In this document: positions 9,570 to 18,438 of the stretch, one piece after another
Layout of the letters: each line of letters opens with the position of its first letter
How positions within the stretch are numbered: the first letter of the stretch is position 1
Source of the DNA: E44-bin32 sp034430595
GTDB taxonomy: Bacteria; Chloroflexota; Anaerolineae; Anaerolineales; E44-bin32
DNA length: 64,000 nt
Assembly (NCBI GenBank): GCA_034430595.1
Contig: DAOUEL010000020.1
Location: 4,867-68,866 of the forward strand
Direction: 5' to 3'
Position numbers and translations under genes: made by a program
Notes under the pieces: model-generated
The model's input: only the letters and a program-made list of their open reading frames with translations
The model's database searches: none
Told to the model about the DNA's origin: nothing

Positions 9570-9575
9570 TATAAT
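9570..9575 (+). promoter_or_regulatory. -10 box (TATAAT) for an apparently leaderless miaB
   Basis: A perfect TATAAT ends seven bases before the miaB ATG, so transcription would begin at or next to the start codon. No clear -35 box and no ribosome-binding site are present. Confidence 0.5.
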
Positions 9576-9582
9576 CGGGCCG

Positions 9583-10920
9583 ATGAAATACCATATCTGG
9601 ACCGCCGGCTGTCAGATGAACGTCGCCGATTCCCAGCGTGTGGCTTCGGCGCTGGAAAAGCTTGGGTATCAGGCGACATCCAGGGCTGAGACGGCCGATG
9701 TAATCGTGCTCAACACCTGCGTCGTCCGGCAGAGCGCGGAAGACAAGGCTCATGGCCGGCTGAGCTCGCTGCGTCCGCTGAAGAAAGCCCGCCCGGATCT
9801 GGTAATCAATTTAATGGGCTGCATGGTCGGTGTGCGCGGCGACGAAGCTTTGCGCCAGCACTATCCCTATGTCGATGTGTTCTCACCCCCTTCGAACCCC
9901 GCTCCGTTGCTCGAGCATCTGCTTCAACAGACGGGACGCCAGTTAGAAGAGGCGGAGACGATGGCACGATTCGAAAGCATGGACGAAGGCCTTGTCCTGC
10001 CTCTTGCCGAGCGCGGCAAGCTTATTTCAGCCTACGTCCCGGTTGTCTATGGCTGCTCCCATGCCTGTACCTTCTGTGTCATCCCATTCCGGCGCGGGGT
10101 GGAACGCAGTCGTCCGGTTGGTGAAATCGTCAGCGAAGCACGTTCATTGGTCGCTCAAGGCGTGCGTGAAATCACCCTGCTGGGCCAGATTGTCGATCGC
10201 TACGGTCTGGACCTCGATGGCCTCCGATTGACAGATCTCCTGCGCACGCTGCATGAAATCCCGGATTTACACCGCATTCGCTTCCTTACCTCCCATCCGA
10301 ATTGGATGACCGATGAACTCCTGCAGACGGTCGCCGAGCTGCCCAAGGTTTGTGAACACATCGAGGTCCCGGTCCAGGCTGGGGACGATGAAGTCCTGGA
10401 CCGCATGAAGCGTGGCTACACCGTAGATGATTACCGGCGCTTGATCGATCGCATTCGCCAATTCATCCCGGGTGTCTCGATTGCCACCGATATCATTGTC
10501 GGATTCCCGGGCGAGACCGAGGCCCAGTTCCAGCGCACCTACGACCTGCTTCAAGAACTCGAGCTCGATGTCGCTCACCTGGCTCGCTATTCCGCCCGCC
10601 CACAGACCGTCGCAACACGCCGCATGCAGGATGACGTCGCAGAAGATGAAAAGATGCGCCGCTTTCGTTTGCTGGAGGAGCTTCAGGCAGGCATCGCCGA
10701 GAAAATTAACGCCCGCTACGCCGGCCAGACCACGGAAGTCCTCTTCGAGCAGCGTCAGGGCGAACGTTGGAAAGGACGAACCCGCACCAACAAGCTTGTT
10801 TTCCTGCAGGCCGAGGGAGATTTACGTGGACAGATTCTCCCGGTCAAGATTGATTGGACTGGCCCTTGGAGCATGATTGCTGAACCGATCCAGGCTCCCT
10901 CGCCCGCTCCCGTTCAATAG
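9583..10920 (+). CDS. miaB: tRNA-2-methylthio-N6-dimethylallyladenosine synthase
   Basis: A 445-residue MiaB, the radical-SAM methylthiotransferase that modifies A37 of tRNAs reading UNN codons. The N-terminal UPF0004 domain has the three cluster cysteines C10, C46 and C80; the radical-SAM domain has C158-x3-C162-x2-C165 in YGCSHACTFCVIPF; a C-terminal TRAM domain follows (about residues 380-435). The usual LLGQNVN motif reads LLGQIVDRYG, which I regard as a lineage variant. No ribosome-binding site precedes the ATG, while a TATAAT ends seven bases before it, so the mRNA is probably leaderless. Alternatives such as MtaB or RimO are less likely given the motif layout. Confidence 0.93.
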   Translation: MKYHIWTAGCQMNVADSQRVASALEKLGYQATSRAETADVIVLNTCVVRQSAEDKAHGRLSSLRPLKKARPDLVINLMGCMVGVRGDEALRQHYPYVDVFSPPSNPAPLLEHLLQQTGRQLEEAETMARFESMDEGLVLPLAERGKLISAYVPVVYGCSHACTFCVIPFRRGVERSRPVGEIVSEARSLVAQGVREITLLGQIVDRYGLDLDGLRLTDLLRTLHEIPDLHRIRFLTSHPNWMTDELLQTVAELPKVCEHIEVPVQAGDDEVLDRMKRGYTVDDYRRLIDRIRQFIPGVSIATDIIVGFPGETEAQFQRTYDLLQELELDVAHLARYSARPQTVATRRMQDDVAEDEKMRRFRLLEELQAGIAEKINARYAGQTTEVLFEQRQGERWKGRTRTNKLVFLQAEGDLRGQILPVKIDWTGPWSMIAEPIQAPSPAPVQ

Positions 10921-10928
10921 AATGTCAC

Positions 10929-10957
10929 TTGACCCAAAATCTGGCTCGCAGTAGCAT
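10929..10957 (+). promoter_or_regulatory. promoter of the NBR1-Ig lipoprotein gene
   Basis: TTGACC (10929-10934), a 17-base spacer and TAGCAT (10952-10957), giving a leader of about 65 bases with an AGGAGG-type site before the ATG at 11029. Confidence 0.45.
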
Positions 10958-11028
10958 CCATCCGTAGGACACACCGGACCAGGTTTGATTCCACGGAAAC
11001 CGCGGTGTGAATTCTCAGGAGGCGTTCG

Positions 11029-12153
11029 ATGCAACGCATATCGCCCGGCATTCTGCCAATACTGGCCTTTCTCTCTCTGGCGTTGATCCTTACGGGCTGC
11101 AACTACCCCGGGACGGCAACGCCCGATCTCTTCCCTACGTTCGCGGCACAAACAGTTGAGGCTCGCCTCACCGAGGGTGCCGTCAACCCGCCTGACACGA
11201 TACCGCCGACGAACACCCAGGCTCCACCGGCACCAACCGAGGTGCTGGCTACACCGACCAACACCAGCACGCCGATTGCAACCCAGACGGTGACGCCCTG
11301 CAACCGGGCCGCATTCGTGAGCGATGTGACCGTGCCGGATGGGACCTCCGTTGGACCGAATGCCAACTTCACCAAGACTTGGCGCCTGAAGAACACCGGG
11401 ACGTGCACATGGAATTCCAGCTATTCACTCGTCTTTGATACCGGCGATGCGATGAACGGACCGGCCTCCAAAGCTCTGACCGGAACGGTTGCACCGGGGC
11501 AGGCAGTTGATCTTTCTGTCGACTTGAAAGCCCCGGGCAGCTCGGGCAGCTATCGCGGCTATTGGAAGCTTCGTTCCGATGCAGGCATCCTTTTCGGTGT
11601 GGGCAGCGCCGGGGACGTCGCCTTCTGGGTTGACATCCAGGTCGGGAGCGGGGGCGATACCGTCGTCTACAATTTCGTCAGCCACTACTGCGATGCGCAG
11701 TGGGTAAGTGGAGCCGGTAATCTTCCCTGTCCCGGCTCGACCGGTGATTCGGAAGGATTCGTCGTTAAAGTAAACAACCCCAAACTTGAAACCGGAGCCA
11801 CCGATGACGAGCCAGCGCTCGAGACCCACCCCGAATGGGTCGACAACGGCGTCATCACCGGTAAGTTCCCGGCCTTTGATGTCGAGAGCGGCGACCACTT
11901 CAAGGCGGTCATCGGCTGCCTCTTCAACGGCACCGCCTGCGATGTCCGTTTCCAACTCAACTACCGGGCCGACGGCGGTTCGCTTCAGAACCTCGGACAG
12001 TGGGACGAGAGCTATGATGGAAGCATCCGCAAGCTCGATATCGACCTGTCCTCGCTGGCCGGCAAATCGGTCGAATTCGTCCTGGCGGTTCAGGCTCATG
12101 GACCGTCCAACCAGGACTGGGCCTTCTGGCTGCTGCCACGAATCGTCCGCTGA
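11029..12153 (+). CDS. lipoprotein with NBR1-type Ig-like domain
   Basis: A 374-residue lipoprotein. The signal sequence ends at a clear lipobox (LILTGC), followed by a Thr/Pro-rich linker (about residues 45-90). An Ig-like domain related to the one next to BRCA1 (NBR1) follows: FTKTWRLKNTGTCTW and the GSYRGYWKLRSDAG end motif are diagnostic. The C-terminal 170 residues (VVYNFVSHYCDAQWVSG ...) form a beta-rich domain I do not recognise, with paired cysteines. NBR1-type domains on bacterial lipoproteins are common in Chloroflexota; their role is unknown, probably ligand or polymer binding at the cell surface. Good AGGAGG site before the ATG. Confidence 0.85.
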   Translation: MQRISPGILPILAFLSLALILTGCNYPGTATPDLFPTFAAQTVEARLTEGAVNPPDTIPPTNTQAPPAPTEVLATPTNTSTPIATQTVTPCNRAAFVSDVTVPDGTSVGPNANFTKTWRLKNTGTCTWNSSYSLVFDTGDAMNGPASKALTGTVAPGQAVDLSVDLKAPGSSGSYRGYWKLRSDAGILFGVGSAGDVAFWVDIQVGSGGDTVVYNFVSHYCDAQWVSGAGNLPCPGSTGDSEGFVVKVNNPKLETGATDDEPALETHPEWVDNGVITGKFPAFDVESGDHFKAVIGCLFNGTACDVRFQLNYRADGGSLQNLGQWDESYDGSIRKLDIDLSSLAGKSVEFVLAVQAHGPSNQDWAFWLLPRIVR

Positions 12154-12183
12154 TTACAGTCGACCCTTCTCAGGATCAAACCA

Positions 12184-12212
12184 GGCGCCCGGTTCACCCC
12201 GGGCGCCCTTTT
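12184..12212 (+). terminator. terminator after the NBR1-Ig lipoprotein gene
   Basis: Nine-bp perfect stem GGCGCCCGG/CCGGGCGCC with a 6-base loop and a CTTTTA tail, 30 bases after the stop. Confidence 0.85.
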
Positions 12213-12256
12213 ATTCAGGGGGACACGTGTCGGCAGGGACGTTTCGCTTGGTAGAA

Positions 12257-12265
12257 TGCTAGAAT
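12257..12265 (+). promoter_or_regulatory. extended -10 promoter of polA
   Basis: TGCTAGAAT, an extended -10 element, followed about 30 bases later by the polA ATG with a GGAGGAGAG ribosome-binding site. Confidence 0.45.
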
Positions 12266-12295
12266 CAGCCCGGTCCCAGCTGGAGGAGAGCGGTT

Positions 12296-15085
12296 ATGGC
12301 TCAAAAGTCAAGGTTGTTCCTGATCGATGGACATGCGCTTGCATACCGGACGTACTTTGCCCTGACAGGGGTTGGCGGGGGATCGCGCTGGATCACAAAA
12401 TCAGGTGAGCCCACCGCCGGCACCTATGGCTTCACCTCGGTCCTGCTGCGCCTGCTTGAGCAGGAACAGCCGGAGTACCTGGCCGTCTCATTCGACACCG
12501 GTAAGACCTTTCGTGATGAACTCTACCCGGAATACAAGGCCACGCGCGATAAGATGCCGGATGACCTCAGGCTGCAGCTTGACCGCATTCGCCAGGTGGT
12601 GAGCAGCTTCGGAATCCCCATTCTTGAAGCGGATGGTTTCGAAGCTGATGATGTGCTGGGGACCGTTGCCAAACAGGCAGCCGAGCACGGAGTTGAGGTC
12701 ATCATTTTAACCGGTGACCGTGACCTGCTGCAGCTGGCGACTGACCAGATCCAGATCCGGCTCTCGGGGCAGAAGCTTTCAGAAGCCGTCGATTACGGGC
12801 CAACTCAAGTGAAGGAACGCTACGAACTGGATCCTTCACAGTTGGTGGACTTGAAAGCGCTCGTGGGGGATACGAGCGATAACATCCCGGGGGTTAAAGG
12901 CGTCGGCGAGAAAACAGCCGTCAAACTGCTTGAAGAGTACCAAACGCTCGATGGTATCTATGAGCATATCGACGTCGTGCCCTCACGTTTCCAATCGAAA
13001 CTCATCGCAGGCCGCGAAACGGCGATGCTCAGCCGAAGACTGGGCAGGATCGTGACCGATGTGCCGATCAAATTCGATCTGGAGGCATGTCGCGCCGCCG
13101 GGTACGATCGCGATGCGATCACTGAGTTGTTCCGTGTCCTTGAGTTCCGCTCGCTGATGGATCGCATCCCTGGATCAGAACACACCGGGGGCGGCGCACA
13201 GATGAGCCTCTTTGTGAGCAGCGAACCGGTCGAAGCCAGCGGGCCAGATGAGGTGATAACGGTCACAACCCCTGTCGCACTCGATGAGCTGGTGGAGGCT
13301 CTCAACCAGGCCAGGGTGATTGCCTTCGACGTTGAGACAACCAGCACAGATCCCATGCGGGCGGAGCTGGTAGGCATATCGCTCGCGGTGCAAGCCGGAC
13401 AGGGATATTACATACCAACCGGCCATAGAGCTTCCCTCGCCGGGAGCGCGCAGCTCGACCGTGAGCTGGTCCTGGAGGCGATTCGGCCGGCGCTTACCAA
13501 TACAGCGATCCCGAAAGTAGGCCACAACCTGAAATACGACTTCCTGGTCCTGGCCCGGCTGGGACTTGAAGCAGAACCACTGGTCTTCGACACCATGCTG
13601 GCGGAATGGCTGTGCGATCCTGGCTCGCGCAGCCTGGGTTTGAAGAACCTGGCCTGGGTGCGCCTGGGTGTCGAGATGACGGAAATCGGGACATTGATCG
13701 GGAGCGGAAAATCGCAGCGTTCGATGGCGGAGGTCCCGGTGCAGGATGTCGCTCCCTATGCCGCTGCGGATGCTGAGGTTTGCCTGCAGTTACGCCCACA
13801 GCTGGAGGATGAGTTAAAGGCCAAGGATCAGATCGAACTGTTCCAGACACTCGAGATGCCCCTGGTTCCAATTCTGGCCGGAATGGAGCGAGCCGGGATC
13901 ATGCTCGATGTCGAGTTCCTCAAGCAGCTGTCCGGTCAACTCTCGAAACGGCTGCATGCACTGGAAACAAGAATCTACGAACTGGTCGGGCATTCTTTCA
14001 ACGTAAACTCAACCCAGCAGCTCTCACAGGTGCTGTTTGAAGAACTCGGTTTGCAGCCGCCGGACAATGCCCGCCGGACCGCATCTGGCTTCTACTCCAC
14101 CGCTGCGTCCGTCCTGGAAGAACTGCGAAGCTCACACGAGATCGTCGAGCTGATCCTGGAGCAGCGGGAGCTCGCCAAACTCAAATCAACCTACGCGGAT
14201 GCGTTCCCCTCCCAGGTCAATCCAGAAACAGGGCGTGTCCATACTTCGTTCAACCAGACCGGATCGGTCACCGGCCGCTTGGCATCCTCCGATCCCAACC
14301 TGCAGAATATCCCCATTCGAACCGAGCTCGGACGTGAGATTCGGCGGGCCTTCATCGCTGCGCCCGAGCATGTTTTGCTTAGCGTCGATTACTCCCAAAT
14401 CGAGCTGCGCATCGTGGCGCACATCGCCGAGGATCAAGCGATGATCGCCGCCTTCCTCGATGACCAGGATATTCACGCTGCCACCGCCGCGGCTGTCGAG
14501 GGTGTGTCAATCGGTGAGGTCACGCCGGATATGCGCCGGCATGCCAAGGCGATCAATTTCGGCCTGATCTACGGCATGAGCGCCTTTGGACTGACCCGCA
14601 CCACGGATCTCACGCTGGCCGAGGCTGAGAACTTCGTCAAATCCTATTTTGAGCGCTTCCCCGGTGTGAAGGAATACCTAGACGGTGTCCGCAGGCAGGT
14701 CGTAGAGGATGGTTATGTCTCAACGCTGCTCGGCAGGCGCCGTTATTTTCCACAGCTCACTCACGATGCAACGGTCTCAGAAGTTGCCCGGGCACGTGCC
14801 CTGCGGGAAGCGATCAATGCCCCCATTCAGGGGACAGCAGCAGATATCATCAAACTCGCCATGCTGCATCTACCCCCGGTCTTGGCCGAAGCCGGGCTGG
14901 AAGGCCGGATGCTGCTTCAGGTCCACGACGAGCTGGTGCTCGAATGCCCACAGGGACAGTTGGAGGCAACGGCCCGAATCGTGCAAGAGCAGATGCAGCA
15001 AGCCTATAAGCTCACCGTGCCGCTGAAAACGGACGCCAAGGCTGGTCCAAATTGGGCTGAAATGGAGCCAGTTACGGTCAGTTGA
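12296..15085 (+). CDS. polA: DNA polymerase I
   Basis: A 929-residue three-domain DNA polymerase I for Okazaki fragment maturation and repair synthesis. The 5'-nuclease domain covers about residues 1-300 (FLIDGHALAYRTYFAL, EADDVLGTVA, GDTSDNIPGVKGVGEKTA). The 3'-5' proofreading domain is intact: D345/E347 in FDVETTSTDP, GHNLKYDF, and YAAADAEV. The polymerase domain has motif A with D698 (SVDYSQIELR), motif B (RRHAKAINFGLIYG) and motif C with D878 (QVHDELVLE). Unlike many Gram-positive and Thermus enzymes, whose proofreading site is lost, all exonuclease residues remain. Start supported by a GGAGGAGAG site. Confidence 0.97.
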   Translation: MAQKSRLFLIDGHALAYRTYFALTGVGGGSRWITKSGEPTAGTYGFTSVLLRLLEQEQPEYLAVSFDTGKTFRDELYPEYKATRDKMPDDLRLQLDRIRQVVSSFGIPILEADGFEADDVLGTVAKQAAEHGVEVIILTGDRDLLQLATDQIQIRLSGQKLSEAVDYGPTQVKERYELDPSQLVDLKALVGDTSDNIPGVKGVGEKTAVKLLEEYQTLDGIYEHIDVVPSRFQSKLIAGRETAMLSRRLGRIVTDVPIKFDLEACRAAGYDRDAITELFRVLEFRSLMDRIPGSEHTGGGAQMSLFVSSEPVEASGPDEVITVTTPVALDELVEALNQARVIAFDVETTSTDPMRAELVGISLAVQAGQGYYIPTGHRASLAGSAQLDRELVLEAIRPALTNTAIPKVGHNLKYDFLVLARLGLEAEPLVFDTMLAEWLCDPGSRSLGLKNLAWVRLGVEMTEIGTLIGSGKSQRSMAEVPVQDVAPYAAADAEVCLQLRPQLEDELKAKDQIELFQTLEMPLVPILAGMERAGIMLDVEFLKQLSGQLSKRLHALETRIYELVGHSFNVNSTQQLSQVLFEELGLQPPDNARRTASGFYSTAASVLEELRSSHEIVELILEQRELAKLKSTYADAFPSQVNPETGRVHTSFNQTGSVTGRLASSDPNLQNIPIRTELGREIRRAFIAAPEHVLLSVDYSQIELRIVAHIAEDQAMIAAFLDDQDIHAATAAAVEGVSIGEVTPDMRRHAKAINFGLIYGMSAFGLTRTTDLTLAEAENFVKSYFERFPGVKEYLDGVRRQVVEDGYVSTLLGRRRYFPQLTHDATVSEVARARALREAINAPIQGTAADIIKLAMLHLPPVLAEAGLEGRMLLQVHDELVLECPQGQLEATARIVQEQMQQAYKLTVPLKTDAKAGPNWAEMEPVTVS

Positions 15086-15145
15086 GGGCTGTCGTGCGTG
15101 TATCCGTAGTAGGAAGTGAAGGCCGGGGCGGGGCTGGTACAGTTG

Positions 15146-15154
15146 TGCTATACT
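15146..15154 (+). promoter_or_regulatory. extended -10 promoter of the TPR-cdaA-cdaR-der cluster
   Basis: TGCTATACT, an extended -10 with five of six consensus bases, about 38 bases before the TPR gene start. No clear promoter is seen before cdaA, cdaR or der, so this may drive the whole cluster. Confidence 0.5.
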
Positions 15155-15191
15155 CGCCTCGCTACCCCAAAAATATCGGATTGAAGTGAAG

Positions 15192-17522
15192 ATGAGCGAT
15201 CGCCAAGAGCTCTTTGAAGAATCCATGCGTCTAGGACACTCGGCAGCCTGGGATCTCGAGTGGGACCGGGCTATCGATTTTTACCGCAAAGCGCTGGCTC
15301 TGGAGCCGGATCATCCCGGCGCGATGACGAGCCTTGGCCTGGCACTGCTCGAATCAGAAAACTACAAGGAAGCACTGGACGTCTACCAGCACGCCTCCAA
15401 GTTAGCACCTGAAAATCCCATCCCGATTGAAAAAACCGCCGAAATTCTCGAGAAGATGGCCCAAACGAAGGCTGCAGTGGCCCAGCGCACTCTGGCCGCC
15501 GAAATGCATCTTAAACGGCGTGATGCGGACAAGGCGATCGACAACTGGCTGCACATCGCCCGCATGATCCCCAAGGATCTCAACAACCGTTCTCGCCTGG
15601 CGATGACGTTCGAGCGTCTGGGGCGTAAACGCGAGGCGCTGTACGAATATCTGGCCGTTGCCTCGATCCTGCAGGAAGGGAAGAAGCAGGAACGAGCCAT
15701 CGAGGCCGTCCAGCGAGCTCTGCGCATCATACCGGGCGACAAAGAAGCTGCCCGTACGCTGCGCATGCTGCAGCAGGGGAAAGAACTGCCACCCCCTTCC
15801 GCCCCCCGGGCGGTCACGGCACCGCTGCGGATGGACGACGTCAAGGAGTATCTCAAGGCCGAGGATGAAGCGCCGCAAGATGATGACAGTCAGCAAGCGG
15901 ACCCCGAAACAGCCGCCCAGACTCGGGCGCTGACGATCATGGCTGGATTAGTATTCGAAGAGGGCGAAAACCAGGACGACGAGAACGCGCCAACCGACAT
16001 GAAGGAGCTGACGGAAGGCCGCATGAGCCGCGAACGCAAATCGATCGCTCAGCCGCAGATGATGCGCTACCTTGGCCAGGCGATTGATCTCCAAACGCGC
16101 GGCAACAAGGCGCAGGCGGTGAAGGAATATGACCGGGCGATTGAAGCTGGCCTTGATCACCCAGCAGTACACTATAACCTCGGAATTCTGCTGAAGAGCA
16201 TGGATCAGGTCGATGAAGCAACCCGTCACCTGGCCCTTTCCGTCGGTCACCCCGAGCTTGAATTGGGGGCAAACCTGGCACTCGGCCGGCTGGCACGCAT
16301 GCAGGGAAATCTGCGCGAGGCTGCCCGCTACTTGCTGCAAGCACTGCGTAAAGCCGATTCACTCTCCGTGGACGAAGAACAGTCGAGCCAGCTTACGCAG
16401 CTCTACGACACGATTCTCGCTTCGCAGGATGAGGGCGACGAGGAAACGCTCTCGGGGATCGTTGAAAATACGCTCAGTTTCCTGAGTGGACCGGAGTGGT
16501 TGAAGCGTCTGCGCCAGGCGCGCCAGCAGCTGGAGGGGCAGGGTGAGGGCACGACGATCGTCCCGATCGCCGATATGCTCGCCGTCGGCGGCACGGAACG
16601 CGTTCTGCAGGCTCTCAGCCGCATCGACGATTACGTTACACAGGGAAAGTATGACGCTGCCCTGGAAGATGCGATGCTCTCGCTCGACAATGTTCCAGGA
16701 TACCTCGGGCTGCACCTCCGCATGGCGGAGATTATGCTGCGGCAAGGGAATACCTCCGGCGGGATGACCAAGCTACGGACCGTTGCCAGGACCCATCGAG
16801 TGCGGGGCGAAATTTCCCAGGCTGTTAATGTCTTTGCCCGCATCATTCAGCATTCGCCGATTGATATCGCCGCCCGCGAGCAGTTGATCACGCTGCTTGC
16901 CCAGCAAGATCGCGCCGGGAAAGCTATCGAACAATACCTCGAGCTGGCCGAACTCTTCCGTCAGATGGCTGAGATCGACAAAGCCCGCAATTCGCTCAGC
17001 GATGCCTACAACCTCGCACAGCGCAGCACGGTCGATACGGACTACGTTGTCCGGATCCTGGATCAGATGGGAGATCTCGACCTCTCACGGCTCGACTGGC
17101 ATCAGGCGCTCGAGGATTACAACCTGATCTGTGACCTTGATCCAAAGAACGAAAAAGCCCGTTCACATGTCATAGATTTGAATCTACGGCTGGGCAAGGA
17201 AGAGGCAGCCGGGAAGGCGCTGGATGTCTACCTCGAGCAGCTGGTCCGAGATAGCCGTGCCTCCGAAGCGCTCGAACTGCTGGAGGAACTCGCACGAGAA
17301 CATCCCGGCAAGCAAGCGCTCCATGCCCGGCTGGCGGAAGCTTACCGCGCCGCCGGTCGGAAGGCAGATGCCATCGCCCAATACGACGCCCTGGGCGAGA
17401 TCCAGCTCGACGCCGGGCAGACAGAAGATGCCATTCAGACGATCACGACCATCCTGGGGTTGGACCCACCCAACCTGGGTGGATATCAAGAGCTGCTTAA
17501 GAATTTAAAAGGCGGGAAATAG
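15192..17522 (+). CDS. large tetratricopeptide-repeat protein
   Basis: A 776-residue soluble protein made almost wholly of TPR helices. Clear repeats occur near the N-terminus (AIDFYRKALALEPDHPGAMT, then EALDVYQHASKLAPENPIP), in the middle (AVKEYDRAIEAGLDHPAVHY) and at the C-terminus (ALEDYNLICDLDPKNEKAR, then AIAQYDALGEIQLDAGQ). An acidic low-complexity linker (about residues 215-290) separates two superhelices. No signal peptide or membrane helix. TPR arrays bind partner proteins; the position 27 bases before cdaA suggests a link to the c-di-AMP genes, but this is inference. I chose the ATG at 15192 over an in-frame GTG two codons earlier. Confidence 0.85.
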   Translation: MSDRQELFEESMRLGHSAAWDLEWDRAIDFYRKALALEPDHPGAMTSLGLALLESENYKEALDVYQHASKLAPENPIPIEKTAEILEKMAQTKAAVAQRTLAAEMHLKRRDADKAIDNWLHIARMIPKDLNNRSRLAMTFERLGRKREALYEYLAVASILQEGKKQERAIEAVQRALRIIPGDKEAARTLRMLQQGKELPPPSAPRAVTAPLRMDDVKEYLKAEDEAPQDDDSQQADPETAAQTRALTIMAGLVFEEGENQDDENAPTDMKELTEGRMSRERKSIAQPQMMRYLGQAIDLQTRGNKAQAVKEYDRAIEAGLDHPAVHYNLGILLKSMDQVDEATRHLALSVGHPELELGANLALGRLARMQGNLREAARYLLQALRKADSLSVDEEQSSQLTQLYDTILASQDEGDEETLSGIVENTLSFLSGPEWLKRLRQARQQLEGQGEGTTIVPIADMLAVGGTERVLQALSRIDDYVTQGKYDAALEDAMLSLDNVPGYLGLHLRMAEIMLRQGNTSGGMTKLRTVARTHRVRGEISQAVNVFARIIQHSPIDIAAREQLITLLAQQDRAGKAIEQYLELAELFRQMAEIDKARNSLSDAYNLAQRSTVDTDYVVRILDQMGDLDLSRLDWHQALEDYNLICDLDPKNEKARSHVIDLNLRLGKEEAAGKALDVYLEQLVRDSRASEALELLEELAREHPGKQALHARLAEAYRAAGRKADAIAQYDALGEIQLDAGQTEDAIQTITTILGLDPPNLGGYQELLKNLKGGK

Positions 17523-17549
17523 TGCCAGTTCCAACCGGACACAGCACGC

Positions 17550-18431
17550 ATGCTCAATAACTTTCTCACCGAGATCAATTTCTTCTTCCAGCGCTTCGAC
17601 CTGCTCAGCTTCGTCGATGTCCTGCTGGTCACGCTGGTAGTGTTCTTCCTGCTGCGGCTGGTCCGGGGGACTCAGGCCGTCGTACTGCTGCGGGGCATGA
17701 TCGTGCTGGTAATTACCATTGCCCTGCTGACCAGTTTGCTGAACCTGCCGGCTTTCACCTGGCTGCTTCAGAATTCGCTGCCTGCGCTCCTAGTCGCTAT
17801 TCCGGTCATCTTCGCCCCGGAAATCCGCCGTGCACTGGAACGGCTGGGGCGTACGGGGGCCTGGTTCAATCTGACGGCAGAACCAGATCATGTTGAGCAT
17901 CTCATCGAAACGATTGGCGTAACCGCACAGCGCCTTGCAGATCGTCGCTACGGGGCTTTGATTGTGATCGAACGCGAGATCCCGCTCGATGAGTACAAGG
18001 AAACCGGGGTGGCGCTGGACGCGGAGCTGACCCCTGAATTGCTGCTACAAATTTTTCATATTAACACCCCGCTGCACGACGGTGCCGCCATCATCAGCGC
18101 GGGCCGAATTGCCGCTGCCGCCTGTGTGATGCCGCTTTCTTCGAGCGGCACGCTCACCCGTTCACCTGAACGACAAATGGGGCTGCGCCACCGTGCCGCA
18201 CTCGGTATCAGTGAGGTTAGCGACGCCGTTTCGGTCGTAGTTTCGGAAGAAACCGGCGGCATCTCGGTCACGCATAATGGCCGCATCATCCGGCGCCTTG
18301 ATCAAGCCCGCCTGCGAAACATCCTGACGGCCTTCTTCCGCCCGCGCACGGTGGGACGCGTTCCGGCCTGGATCGAGCGCTTCCTGGCCTGGCAAACTCG
18401 ATTCCTCTCACGTACCCCGAGGGATGGGTAG
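17550..18431 (+). CDS. cdaA: diadenylate cyclase CdaA
   Basis: A 293-residue membrane diadenylate cyclase that makes c-di-AMP from two ATP. Three N-terminal membrane helices (about residues 20-95) precede the DAC domain (YGALIVIEREIPLDEY). Both catalytic signatures are intact: D177-G178-A179 in LHDGAAII and R213-H214-R215 in LRHRAALGISE. c-di-AMP controls potassium and osmolyte transport and wall homeostasis. The next gene encodes its usual regulator CdaR, overlapping or nearly abutting, which fits the conserved cdaA-cdaR pair. Confidence 0.95.
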   Translation: MLNNFLTEINFFFQRFDLLSFVDVLLVTLVVFFLLRLVRGTQAVVLLRGMIVLVITIALLTSLLNLPAFTWLLQNSLPALLVAIPVIFAPEIRRALERLGRTGAWFNLTAEPDHVEHLIETIGVTAQRLADRRYGALIVIEREIPLDEYKETGVALDAELTPELLLQIFHINTPLHDGAAIISAGRIAAAACVMPLSSSGTLTRSPERQMGLRHRAALGISEVSDAVSVVVSEETGGISVTHNGRIIRRLDQARLRNILTAFFRPRTVGRVPAWIERFLAWQTRFLSRTPRDG

Positions 18432-18438
18432 ATTCGCG